This document shows, piece by piece, positions 11,401-22,447 of a stretch of DNA of 64,000 bases. Source of the stretch: Beroe ovata (taxonomy: Eukaryota; Ctenophora; Nuda; Beroida; Beroidae). Within the stretch, counting starts at the first letter, position 1; every line of letters begins with the position of its first letter. The notes below the pieces were generated by a model, which was not told the DNA's origin, made no database searches, and worked only from the letters and a program-made list of their open reading frames with translations. Location: contig CAMPET010000147.1 of assembly GCA_946803715.1 (NCBI GenBank), positions 77,348 through 141,347 of the forward strand. The letters are read 5' to 3'. A program made the translations under genes and the position numbers.

Positions 11401-14400
11401 AAATAGCGGTATTTCATCTACAATGCTGGTGGTGCTGGTTAAGTATTTTGCTTTCCATAACCACAATTCTCGGTGTATCGCAATAAATACCCGAGTTCAT
11501 GATAAAGTTCATGCTCCGAGTTCATGCTCCGAGATCATGCTCCGAGATCTGATGAAATGTGCCGTGGTGACTGCGCCGGAATCTGTCCGGGAAATAACTG
11601 TGTGGTTCTGTGGGAGAAGAGGATTATCATAGTGCAATTCTATTCACACGTTTAATTGAGATATCTTTGACCACCATGATGAGTCATAAGATTATCAGTG
11701 ATTCGGTAGTTGTAGATTCTACCACAAATTGGGCCTGGATCAGATACATTGTTATCATGAAATGATGAAAATGCAATCAACATAAACACTGTACAGCACT
11801 CCCCTGCCGGTTCGCAATCCATCTTATACCTAATAGGGCTAAAACATTGTACATTTTACCGATTTGATAGTCTAACATACAATATATTCAGTTCATAATA
11901 TTGGGTGAAGTGCTATCACCGTCACGTCAAACGACAAACAGTCAAACAGGACATTCACGATCGTTTTTGTGTGGAGTATGAGTTTTTCAAATATTTTTTA
12001 AGGAATCATACCATGGATCCTCCACAAACCTACTGAACTGCTGCGGCAAGACATAGTTATGTCTGGGAAATTCCCAATTCCTGTAATACCGGCGTCTTGG
12101 AGCCAATTATGCCATCTTCTTTGGGCAGTACTGATCAATTCTCCCATAAATGTGATGATAATTGACACGTCAATGAGTACACTGGCCGATCTGGTCGATA
12201 ACTTTGCTCGCAATTTATACACGTTTCCATTGGTATTTTGGATTGCAAGTTTGTTGCTCCTTCCGGCGCTAATCTTCAGCCACTACTCGGATGTTGGATA
12301 CACTAGGCCCCATCGTGGTAAATTCCAGTGAGGTAAAGGTCACAGGAAATCGATTTACCAGATTTACCAGTATATCTTGATGAATGAGTATGGGTGTGAA
12401 TTCTCATCCCGCGAATGAATATCTGTACGATATTGACCAGTCACTAGATCACCGCTGTTAATATATCTGATATTGTAGTAAGAATCGTAGCTGCTGTCAT
12501 GGAGCACACATTGTAGACATTTGATGAGTGCGGCGGTACATCAACAAGCAATATTGTGTTGCTACAGCTATCGTGTGTTGAGTGTAGTGCTGCAGTAGGA
12601 GACCCCCTACAGTGACACACACACACACACACACACACACACANACACACATCTGCAAACGCATTGACTTGTCACTCGGGCATTGAGCAATGTAACGAAC
12701 TCCGAAATGACCTGTTTCACCTCACACTATATTCCAAGCCAGCTAATATTCAAAGAAATCATGATAAATAGATCTCTGGCTAAATCAAATATAATTCTAA
12801 ACAGGGCATTTCTCCAATCTGAACTCCAAAGTAGGTTTCCTCAAGCCACCTGACTATCATCATTCTCCCTCGTTCGCTGTTTCCCATGCACACACGGTGT
12901 TTTGGACTATCTGCAACTTTGTAACTCAGCAACTTCTCATTTTTTATACTTTTATACCTTACCATGCTCATTATCTGTAGAATTCCTCGATCACTGCAGG
13001 TACATAGGCCAGACCTCGTCATTCCCTGGATATAGCCGTTAAACATGACCATGAATTATGGAAAACCGTTACAAAACAGTCTGGCATAGACATTATCTCA
13101 TCAGTCATCTCATAGTCATGTCCAACATCAGTCTTCATATTATGCCGATCCACAGTTTTTGCATCTTCAATTTTGGCATCTAACCACATCTTATATTTTC
13201 AGGACAAGAAGCCACAATCACGGAACTCGTCGCCAGCACCACTCAAGCGGCTCGGCTCGGCCGCCTCGAGTCACAAGAGCACGAAGCTCACATACATGAG
13301 CCCAGAGCAAGCGATGAAGCATTACATGCACAAGCTGTCCGCGTACGAGCATCACGAGATATTCAACTATCCACAAATCTACTTCCTCGGCCCGAGCTCC
13401 AAGAAGCGGCAGGGCGTGATTGGCGGACCCCAGAACTGCGGTTACGACGACGAATCGGGACAATATAACTACGTGCCCCACGACCACATTGCGTACAGAT
13501 ACGAGGTCTTGAAAGTTATCGGGAAGGGCAGTTTCGGACAGGTCGTTAAAGCGTACGATCACAAGTCCCACGCCCACATTGCCCTCAAGATGGTCCGAAA
13601 TGAAAAGAGGTTCCACCGACAGGCCCAGGAGGAAATTCGGATCCTGGAACATTTGTGCAAACAAGACAAGGATAACGTCCATAACATAGTTCACATGGTC
13701 GAGACCTTTACTTTCCGTAACCACATCTGTATCACATTCGAACTTCTGTCCATGAACCTGTACGAGCTGATCAAGAAAAACAAGTTCCAGGGTTTCAGCC
13801 TGGCCTTAGTTCGGAAGTTTGCACACTCCATCCTCCAGTGTTTGGAGGTTCTCCACAGAAACAGGATCATTCACTGTGATTTGAAACCGGAGAATATCCT
13901 CCTCAAGCAACAGGGACGGAGTGGAATCAAAGTGATCGATTTCGGCTCATCCTGTTATGAGCATCAGAGAATCTACACATACATCCAGTCACGGTTTTAC
14001 AGGGCCCCGGAAGTTATCCTGGGAGCGAAATACGGCATGCCGATTGATATGTGGAGTTTTGGATGTATTCTCTGCGAACTACTGACCGGATATCCCCTAT
14101 TGCCCGGTGAAGATGAAGGGGATCAACTTGCTTGTATCATTGAGCTGATTGGCATGCCTCCCCAGCGACTACTTGATCTCTCCAAACGGTCAAAGAACTT
14201 CTTCAACTCGAAGGGGCAGCCGAGGTACTGTACGAGTGGTGATGGTACACTCACCACTGGTCGATCTCGGCGGGGTAAACCACGTGGTTTACCTGGTACC
14301 AGGGACCTCACAGCAGCACTCAAGTGCAACGACCCCCTCTTCCTGGACTTTATTAACCGATGTCTGGAGTGGGATCCTGCACAGAGACTGACACCCTCAG

Positions 14401-14642
14401 CAGCACTCAGACACAGCTGGTTGAGACGCCGCCTCCCTCGGGCGCCCACACAGACAGAATCCAGTGGTGCAGCCGCAGAGAAGACCACCGAGAAGCTACC
14501 CCCTGCCCCCAAACAACATCCCTCCTCGGGAAAAAGCCACAAAGTCAAATCCTCGCTCGTCGAATCCCCTCCCCAACAGGCAAATAACGCAGCCGGTATC
14601 AGCCAGAAGCCCAGAACAGTGCTCCCAAAGATCGTGGGATAA
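8466..14642 (+). CDS. DYRK2: Dual-specificity tyrosine-regulated kinase, DYRK2 type
   Basis: Two coding exons, 8466-8780 and 13203-14642, join in phase 0 across a 4.4 kb intron to give 584 residues (human DYRK2 is 601). The N-terminus has [10 protein letters not shown], matching the QVQQLFEDN region of DYRK2. The DYRK homology box follows ([40 protein letters not shown]). The kinase domain covers about residues 205-500, with GKGSFGQVV as the P-loop and the lysine of ALKMVR at about 234. The catalytic loop is HCDLKPEN (Asp near 331), followed by DFG near 351. The YTY activation motif lies near 363-365, where family members autophosphorylate on the second tyrosine. The C-terminus ends RTVLPKIVG, very close to DYRK2. 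DYRK2 phosphorylates Ser/Thr and acts in cell-cycle control and as a scaffold for the EDVP E3 ligase. Confidence 0.95.
9876..9888. promoter_or_regulatory. RFX X-box-like palindrome
   Basis: GTTGCCAAGCAAC is a perfect inverted repeat matching the two half-sites of an RFX X-box with a short spacer. It lies in DYRK2 intron 1. Confidence 0.45.
10659..10736. promoter_or_regulatory. Clustered CACGTG E-boxes and CRE-like sites
   Basis: Within 80 bp there are two CACGTG E-boxes (10659-10664 and 10731-10736) and two CRE-like words, TTACGTCA at 10702 and TAACGTCA at 10717. This suggests an intronic enhancer or alternative promoter of DYRK2. Confidence 0.45.
11048..11061. promoter_or_regulatory. RFX X-box-like site
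   Basis: GTCGCCATAGCAAC fits the RFX consensus (GTNRCC, short spacer, RGYAAC) in DYRK2 intron 1. Confidence 0.5.
12615..12650. repeat. (AC)n microsatellite with one N
   Basis: An uninterrupted AC repeat with a single N at 12644, in DYRK2 intron 1. Repeat length is probably unresolved in the assembly. Confidence 0.9.
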
Positions 14643-16259
14643 CACAGGGAGCCATAAGTTTCCAAGTGTTGCATTGTCATGAGGTCCACAGCAATATTGG
14701 GGACGATCCGCACTTTGAGTCCCGTCCCTCTGTCCACCAGTCCATGGGTTCGTGATGAGCTGCTCCTCTCATGATAGACTAGAGCAGGAATTTCACAACT
14801 GTAGGACTATCGAGTAGAGACATGGTGAGATGGACAGACAGCTGTAAAAAGTGTACATAGAGATCCGAGTTTGATCAACTCAAATCTGGATATATTTGAT
14901 TGAACGTGATTGTTAATTGATGTAATTAGTTAATAACTTAATGATCAGTATAGCATTCGTGTCAACTGTAGATTTCAGTGGCGGGCTGGGCCTTGGAGAC
15001 CTGCAATTGGAGCTATCTATTGATTTCCGTGTAAATTTCTTTGTAATTTATTCCTCTGAATTTATAGAAGTTTATTGAAAGTGAATTTAAGTAGCTGTTT
15101 GGTTAAGTCGCAGTGTTAATGATAATTGGGCTTTCAATCAAGTACTGTAGAGAAATAGTTGCAAATTCTCCGTCTCTTTTGAAGCGAATCCCTCGAATTG
15201 GAGATGGTTATCAGCCACAATATTTGAGCCACCTTACTCGATTCCCTGAGAAATCTAATTATCGATACCCATTAACCAATTAAGGTGACCTTTGGTTGCC
15301 AGTGCCATAGCAACTAAATGATACCTCCTTAGCAACAGCACTGAGGGATGCCATCACATCCAGTTTCAAATGCATGCAATTCAAATTGTCTGGGATTGTT
15401 CAAATGCACGATGCGAATCGATCATGATAGAATCTGTGATCACCGATAAGAATAAGCAAGTTTCATGGCTGAAACTGTTGTGTTTGGTAACCATCATAGG
15501 AATATCTCTCCATATTTTGAGAAGATTGTCCTTTTCCTTTAATAATCCAGAAATCCAGTAGCTAAATTGGTCATGTTTTAATGACCAACCTCAAGTTTTG
15601 TTTTAAGCTTTATACCAATCATAATGTTATCGAGATTTTGTATGATCAATTCATTAAACAAATTATTTGATTAAAACGGATTTATACCTAGAAAATGTAA
15701 AGATATTATTAAAAGACGTCAAATTCCTAATATTAATTTTTTGGTCATAATTAGTAATTACGTAAATGTTAGTTTAACATTAGTGATGTGTCTATAGTTT
15801 TAGAATTCATACGAGATTCCTGCCCGATCTTATAATTAGCGTTAATGAGTTTTAACGATTCTCTTACCCCCCCTGTGTTCTTATCGGATATAGTCCAAGT
15901 GTAACTGATTTTACAGCCGAGCGAGTGAGGAAATGGGAGAAGTTTTGTTAACATGCTGGCCACCTGTAATGATATTTTGGGGACTGGATAGATTTTACAC
16001 CGTAAGATCGAATATAGAGAGTGTATTATGCTGATTATATTTTTAAAATAAATCAGTTTTAATTTGTTTCATTTCTTTACATGTAACCAGTTTGTTTTAT
16101 TTTTCCGAAATCCCATATATATGTTTAACTGAGCTGCTATACGATGGATCAAACCATGCTGATGCACTGCAATTTCTTTATTCCATAGTTAAACAGTGAG
16201 TGAGTCTAGAGAAAAGCGTATAGTAATTCTCATTGGTCACAACCTGGATCAACCATGTC
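14643..16259. other. DYRK2 3' untranslated and intergenic sequence
   Basis: AT-rich with no gene found. An X-box-like GTGCCATAGCAAC lies at 15302-15314. Confidence 0.5.
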
Positions 16260-16993
16260 TTCTTTGTGTGTGTGTGTGTGTGTTTGTGTTTGTGTGTGTG
16301 TGTGTNNNNNNNNNNNNNTGTGTGTGTGTGTGTGTGTATGTGTGTGTGTGTATGTGTGTGTGTGGAATTTGTCCTGTGATTATGAAACGAACCGTAAAAA
16401 TTGGGTAGATATGAGTAACATTGGCCCATAATATTGTGGATAATGATAATTGTTGTTGGTGGTAATTGTCTGCCGGAAATGGTAAAATTGTGCCTCCTGC
16501 TTGCTCCACCCCTATAGCGATAATCATATCCCAAAATGGAATATCCGAGACACATCATATCATAGCGAGACACCTATTCTCTGAACGACAACTTGATGCA
16601 GAATATCAATAACCTGGGGTTGTAAGAATATGGTTGAGCTGGAGCATAATATGTTTCCCGATAAAATTTCTTTCAAAAAGATAAATTTATTGGTCTGATG
16701 TCACCTGACTTTGGAAATATATCAAGTTATTTACTCAGTCCAGTTTCCTGCTACCTCATAGACACCTCATTGATCAAGCTTGCAGCTGCTTAACGTGTAA
16801 ATAAAATTAATCCATGAATCGAGTTATTACGCATAACTAGATCCAGTTGACCATGCTAAGCCGATTTGAGCGGTACCTATAATCGATTTGAGTAAGCATC
16901 TACCAGTCTCCCACACGAGCCAAATGTAATCATGAGTAATGGTGTACCGATACGCTACAATTAGTACTCGTAATCAATGTGAAGATGCGGAGT
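16260..16993. repeat. Tandem duplication, copy A, with TG microsatellite
   Basis: Begins with a (TG)n tract holding a 13-base N run (16306-16318). It then matches 16995-17672 almost base for base, apart from small indels. Copy A ends at GATGCGGAGT followed by the N at 16994. No coding potential is seen. Confidence 0.88.
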
Positions 16994-16994
16994 N

Positions 16995-17672
16995 TTTGTG
17001 TGTGTGTGTGTGTGTGTGTGTGGATGGGTGTGTATTTGTGATTATGAAGTTGAACCGTAACAAATCATCTGTTTGGGTTGTTGTTACATTTCTAGATATG
17101 AGTAATGTTAGCCCATAATATTGTGGATAATGATGATTGTTGATAATGGTAATTTGTAATTGTCTGCTGGAAGTGGTTAAATTGTGCCTCCTGCTTGCTC
17201 CACCCTTATAGCGATAATCATGGAATATCCGAGACACATCACATTATAGCGAGATGCACCTATTCTCTGAATAACAACTTGATGCAGAATAACCTGGGGT
17301 TGTAAGAATATGGTTGAGCTAGGGCATAATATGTTTCCCGATAAAATTTCCTTCAAAAAGATAAATTTATTGGTCCGATGTCACCTGACTTTGGAAATAT
17401 ATCAAGTTACTTACTCAGTCCAGTTTCCTGCTACCTCATAGACACTTCATTGATCAAGCTTGCAGCTGCTTAACGTGAAAATAAAATTAATCCATGAATC
17501 GAGTTATTACGCATAACTAGATCAAGTTGACCATGCTAAGCCGATTTGAGCGGTACCTAATCGATTTGAGTAAGCATCTACCAGTCTCCCACACGAGCCA
17601 AATGTAATCATGAGTAATTGTGTACCGATACGCTACAATTAGTACTCGTAATCAATGTGAAGATGCGGAGTA
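16995..17672. repeat. Tandem duplication, copy B
   Basis: Second copy of the 0.7 kb segment. It also begins in a TG repeat and ends at GATGCGGAGT, after which unique sequence continues. The N between the copies makes an allelic assembly join likely. Confidence 0.88.
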
Positions 17673-18950
17673 TAGAGATTTGTACTTCAGCATTTAGAGC
17701 ATGCTGTATGAATCGCATGGTATGGTAGTATTTGGTTATGCTCTAATTAGAAGCTAGAGTGCGTACTGAGTGATTGATGAGGAGTACAGCATTTCAGTTA
17801 GACATGATGTTAGCGATGATAGTAAATAGTGCCCGATCTAGGCCATAGCTGTGTCCACTTTCTATAACATGCTTTAAAGAAAATGCTGTGTGTGGTTGAA
17901 TGAAATCAGGTGCACTTTTCTATCATTCATGATAATAGAAACGTAAATCCATTAATTAATGGCACCAGAGCACACGAGTTGATACAATAAGTGCCATTTG
18001 AGAGCATACCAACATCACAGCAACACTTAGCTCCAAAGTATGAGTTCATGTTATTCTAACAGATGAGCTACTTACCTCAATACCCACATTAACAACACTC
18101 TTGGAAAGAGATAAAGTTACAAATTATTCAAGGCGTTGCTAGGTTACCTGGTTACAAATATCCTTTGGTAAGAATGGCCCCACATCACATCAGAAGTGGA
18201 CATTGATTTTAGGGTATGAAATACAGAATTTCACCAATTTGAGTATGCTTTATTCATCGATAATTCAGCTCACGCTAGCACGAGATAAATTAATTAATTA
18301 ACAGAAGGTGTATAGATTTTAGCATGATGCGGCATGATGATGAATTATCAAGCTGTGTCCAGAGCTGTTGTCATGGTTACCGTGCCGTATGTATGTGTGT
18401 GAGTGAGCAAGTCTGGTACACCGAACACACTTTGGCCTTGTGCTCATTGTATGTGCTCAGAACCGCTGTATAGAACACATGAGTTGACATCGGTATTCGG
18501 TAAAGAATGAAACCAGGTCTAAAATCTGAATATGGTTCTTCTGCGTGATGTGTATGAATTCTAGACGCTATTGTTTCATTGTGTAAGGGAATGTTATAAT
18601 GAAATCTGTTATAAGGAGCACAGTGGCTGATCAATTTCATGAGAGAAGATAAGAGATATATTCTTGTTCGCCCTGAATTTTAACTTTCCTGATTGTTTTT
18701 CTCTTTAAAAATCTTTATCGTGCAAAGCAGAGTTTTGCTGCATGTCATTAGATCACGTGATAATCAGCATGGACGCATTTGGTCAGGTGACTATTCTTCT
18801 CAAGAGTCAGGAGACAAAATTCTCTGTGAACAATTAGTTCATGCTATGTGGTGAACTGATGGAACAGATCTCCACATGTCCTTAGAGAAAAGAGTTATTT
18901 GGCCAGCATTGGCCCTTACTATTCCTCTGCAGAGTGCAGACATCTAGCGT
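17673..18950. other. Intergenic, no gene seen
   Basis: AT-rich spacer. The only signal noted is an X-box-like word, GTTGTCATGGTTAC, at 18367-18380. Confidence 0.5.
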
Positions 18951-19218
18951 TCGAACCAGCATCTTACAATGCAAAACGTGGACAAAATGAACCGGTCACA
19001 CTTTTGAAAGAATATTCGCGTTTACGTAACGCGCAAACATAAAATTGTACAACAACGAATAATTTCAACATGTAGTGTGATTTTAAGCAACGCGCGCACC
19101 GCGCGCAATGTTTCAGCCTCAATTGAGAACAGCTTTGTTCTGACTTATCAAAATGATATGGATGAGCGCTCAATAACTGCGAGATGAATTTTGGGGCCAA
19201 AAAGACATGAAAACTTAT

Positions 19219-19504
19219 TGTCTGGCGATGCTAGACCGCTGGGCGCTGATGCAATGCGCCAATGCAAGCCGCGAAGCGGCTTGCGTCAGCAAAAGAATAA
19301 GTTTGAGAATAAGTTTGAGAATAAGTTTGAGAATAAGTCTGACTGTCTGAGAATAAGTCTGAGAATAAGTCTGAGAATAAGTTTGAGAATAAGTCTGAGT
19401 TTGAGAATAAGTCTGAGAATAAGTTTGAGAATAAGTCTGAGAATAAGTTTGAGCCGCGCGCGCGCAAAACGAAATTCTCGACAGGGTCTATCATCGATCG
19501 ACAG
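19219..19504. mobile_element. Small non-autonomous DNA element with internal GAATAAG array
   Basis: The element is about 286 bp, flanked by a perfect 10-bp direct repeat GAAAACTTAT (19209-19218 and 19505-19514). The near-identical copy B has one such site and no insertion (20162-20169). Imperfect terminal inverted repeats (15/19 matches) are 19219-19237 and 19485-19503. Inside are a perfect 9-bp-stem hairpin (19264-19284) and a tandem array of TTTGAGAATAAG-like units (19294-19453). The long target-site duplication suggests a Mutator-like (MULE) family. It encodes no transposase. Confidence 0.72.
19294..19453. repeat. GAGAATAAGTTT tandem array
   Basis: About a dozen units of roughly 12 bp alternating TTTGAGAATAAG and TCTGAGAATAAG, with a few shortened units, inside the mobile element. 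The open frames across it on both strands are artefacts of the 12-bp period. Confidence 0.9.
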
Positions 19505-20029
19505 GAAAACTTATCAATATCAAATGCTGATGGCTCGCGCGCGGCGCACATCAAAATCGGTATTTGCAATTCATTCATAATATTTTTATTTATGAATAAT
19601 AAATTGAAATTATTTAATTCATGAACATGAGTTTATACTCAGCAGTGTTGAACCAAAACGAAACCTTTGAAGATGAAGATGAAATACTTGACCAAACGTC
19701 TAGTACCTTACATAACAATTGCCAGTTCAGAAAAAGTGGTATGAAAAGTGGGAAAATGATCATTGCTTAGCAATGATTTGCATACTTTTACTCTTTTAGG
19801 CTTGGAATTTTCATTAATATTCCCACTAGCCCACTGCATCTTTGGAGTAAAATTTACTCTGATAGGTCCCTCCTGAAGTGATATACAACCGACACATTAA
19901 TGATTTGATTCATGCATGTTTTGTTGTCAAACAAATTGAGAAACACACACTGAGAGTGAGTATTCTAGCTTTCAGTTTCACTTAGGACATTCACTTTGCT
20001 ATAAAATTATCCCAAGATTCTAGATGATN

Positions 20030-20913
20030 TGATTTTAAGCAACGCGCGCACCGCGCGCAATGCTTCAGCCTTAATTCAGAACAGCTTTGTTCAGATTTAT
20101 CAGAATGATATGGATGAACGCTCAATAGCTTCGAAATGAATTTCGGAGCCAAAAAGACATTAAACTTATCAATATCAAATGTTGATGGTCGTGCGCGGCG
20201 CACATCAAAATCGGTATTTGTGCAATTCATTCATGATATTTCATTTTCAAATTGCAATAAGAATATGAATAATTAACTGAAATTATTTAATTCATCAACT
20301 TGTAGGATTTTACCCTACCGTCGGTGCGCGCTGTTTTCATTCCGCCCGACGGAAATGACCTTGCCAGGGTTAAAATCCCGCCAGCAAGGGTAGGGTGAAA
20401 TCCCACAATTCATGAACATGAGTTTATACGCAGCAGTGTTGAACCAAAACGAATATANGTTTCTTTTATGATGGAACAGCAAGTGTCCACAAATCCATCA
20501 ACCTTACTCCAGGAGAGCAGCAAAACGAAACCTTTGAAGCAAAACGAAACCTTTGAAGATGAAGATGAAATACTTGACCAAACGTCGAGTACCTTACATA
20601 ACAATTTCCAGCCCAGAAAAAGTGGTATGAAAAGTGGGAAAATGTAACATGATAAATCATTGCTTAGCAATAATTTGCATACTTTTACTCTTTTAGGCTT
20701 GGAATTTTCATTAATATTCCCACTGGCCCACTGCATCTTTGGAGTAAAATTTACTCTGATAGGTCCCTCCTGAAGTGATATACAACTGACAATGATTTGA
20801 TTCATGTATGTTTTGTTGTTAAACAAATTGAGAAGCACACTGAGAGTGAATATTCTAACTTTCAGTTTCACTTAGGACATTAACTTTGCTATAAAATTAT
20901 CCCAAGATTCTAG
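20030..20913. repeat. Duplicated GID8 upstream region, copy B
   Basis: Second copy, continuous with GID8 and probably its promoter and 5' untranslated region. It contains the MULE-like MITE and an N at 20458. Confidence 0.85.
20300..20408. mobile_element. MULE-like MITE, copy 1
   Basis: About 109 bp with terminal inverted repeats beginning TTGTAGGATTTTACCCTACC (the other end differs at two bases). It is flanked by a 9-bp direct repeat TTCATSAAC (20291-20299 and 20409-20417, one mismatch). The paralogous or allelic copy A has a single uninterrupted site (19618-19626). A second copy of the same element, inverted, is at 38042-38136. Each terminal repeat is itself partly palindromic (GTAGG...CCTAC). 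Confidence 0.82.
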
Positions 20914-21939
20914 ATGATGGATGAAAGCCAGTTGTCAAACTGGATGTCCAGACTGGAAACCCTTCCTCTTTCAAGGACTGACATGAACTCATTAGTTATG
21001 GATTATCTTGTAACGGAAGGATATAAAGATGCAGCTCAATTGTTTATGTGAGTCCAGTTGGTGAGGTGTTAGTCAAGCCCAACTCTATAGATATCGATTT
21101 TGCTGCCAAAAATGTTGTGAATCATAGACTCAAATTTCAGGGAAGAAGCAGGTGTGAAGAGTTCTGTAAACTTGGATACACTATCAGATAGAATCAAAAT
21201 ACGTGAAGCAATGGACCAAGGGAACATAGATTTAGTTACACAAATGGTAAATGACTTTGATCCTGAGCTTTTGGATATGAAGCCAACTCTTTACTTTCAT
21301 CTACAGCAGCAGAAACTAATTGAACTTATCAGATCAAGTAAGTTTAGCAACATCACTTGATAGGTCTTCATTATTATTTAAGTACATCCATCAGTGTCCA
21401 CACCTATAAGTTTCTGTTAATCAGAAAACATTGAGGAAGCCCTGTTGTTTGCTCAGACAGAACTGGCCCCTCATGGTGAAGAACATCCTGAAGTTCTTGC
21501 AGAACTTGAAAAGACCATGTCCTTATTTGCTTTTGCTGATCCTGAAACAAGTCCATTTGGAGACCTACTTAAGCCATGTCAGAAGCATAAGGTAAAATCA
21601 GTAGCATTTTATAACCGTATTTACAATTATGTATTCCTCTTTGACTCTTCATCATTAAAACATTTCAGGTAGCAAGTGGACTGAACTCAGCTATTCTAGA
21701 ATCTCAAAACCAGCAAACAACAACCAACCTTCATACATTACTCAAGATACTGCTCTGGTCTCAAGATATGCTAACACAACATAAGGTTATGATACAACCC
21801 TATTGAGATAAGAGTCACATCAAGAAGTAAGTATTGGCTGAGCATCAGTTGATAGCACAACTCTCTTCAGGTCTCATTCCCAAAGATGGAAGATATCTCA
21901 TCTGGAAAGATCAACCACTCAGTGAACATGTCAACGTGA
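20914..21939 (+). CDS. GID8: Glucose-induced degradation protein 8 homolog
   Basis: Five exons (20914-21047, 21141-21337, 21425-21591, 21669-21785, 21871-21939) give 227 residues, against 228 in human GID8. Phases agree throughout. Family landmarks are DYLVTEGYKDAAQLF (LisH, about residues 27-50), SDRIKIREAM and LYFHLQQQKLIELIR (CTLH), and SPFGDLL with LLKILLWSQ (CRA). The last exon encodes VSFPKMEDISSGKI, matching the VKYPKMTDLSKG end of GID8. Read-through of the exon 4 donor would give an alternative stop at 21804. GID8/TWA1 is a scaffold subunit of the CTLH/GID E3 ubiquitin ligase. A duplicated upstream region precedes it, and PTPMT1 starts 508 bp after its stop. Confidence 0.93.
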
Positions 21940-22410
21940 ACTCTGATTTGAAGGTGAAGAAATTTGCCAATAGAAGGAACTGACTAATAATTAGAGTGAT
22001 GGACTGAGCCTGACAGATCAAAGAAGATTTTCATCATGTTGACTGTGGAATTCATCATAAAATGCAGAACCCAACATTGTTTGAGCAACCCATGTTTTAA
22101 TTTTCTGTTGATTGTGTTTGGATCCAGCTGAACTTAAATTGAAATGTTTAATTTGCTTGTTGATGCCTGTAACAAAGTCTCTTTCTTTGCTCATTTCAAC
22201 CTATTCTCCCGTACAATTTACAATTGCTCAAACTTGCTAGTTGGATGAAACATCATTTCCCACAGAATGTAACTTTAACAAACAAGATCTGACTTCACCC
22301 TACCCTGCTATCAAAACGGGCAATGTAAAAGTTACACTTTGATATTGCAATCAGCCTCAAAAAGATAACTCAGAAATCTTGCCTCACCTCTCTGAACATC
22401 AACCTTGAGT

Positions 22411-22416
22411 AATAAA
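22411..22416 (+). terminator. Polyadenylation signal AATAAA, GID8
   Basis: AATAAA about 470 nt after the GID8 stop and only 32 nt before the PTPMT1 start codon. This implies very tight or overlapping transcription units. Confidence 0.5.
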
Positions 22417-22447
22417 CAGTGAAGAACATTTCATTCTTTGAGAGAAA

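Larger units (their letters stand above)
8781..13202 (+). other. DYRK2 intron 1 (4.4 kb), no nested gene seen
   Basis: This is the longest intron in the window. Short open frames here show no family resemblance. It contains CA microsatellites (11090-11117 and 12615-12650, the latter with an N at 12644), RFX X-box-like sites (9876-9888 and 11048-11061) and a CRE/E-box cluster at 10659-10736. Confidence 0.7.
19079..20028. repeat. Duplicated GID8 upstream region, copy A
   Basis: Matches 20030-20921 in order, with three large differences. Copy A carries the 19219-19504 insertion but lacks the element at 20300-20408. It also lacks about 80 bp around the N at 20458. Copy A stops at the N at 20029, exactly where copy B reaches the GID8 start codon. 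Confidence 0.88.

Noticed and set aside
13218-13724. Antisense 168-codon open frame over DYRK2
   Set aside because: Shadow of the kinase coding sequence; no motif of its own.
14123-14737. Antisense 204-codon open frame over the DYRK2 C-terminus
   Set aside because: Follows from the codon bias of the real gene; no family resemblance.
19294-19453. Possible CRISPR-like array
   Set aside because: Units are contiguous with no spacers; this is a eukaryotic contig.
19191-19580. Open frames on both strands over the GAATAAG array
   Set aside because: Produced by a 12-bp tandem repeat, which keeps frame on both strands.
21786-21806. GID8 ending at 21806 by reading through exon 4
   Set aside because: The downstream exon restores the conserved FPKM-type GID8 C-terminus; read-through would be at most a minor isoform.
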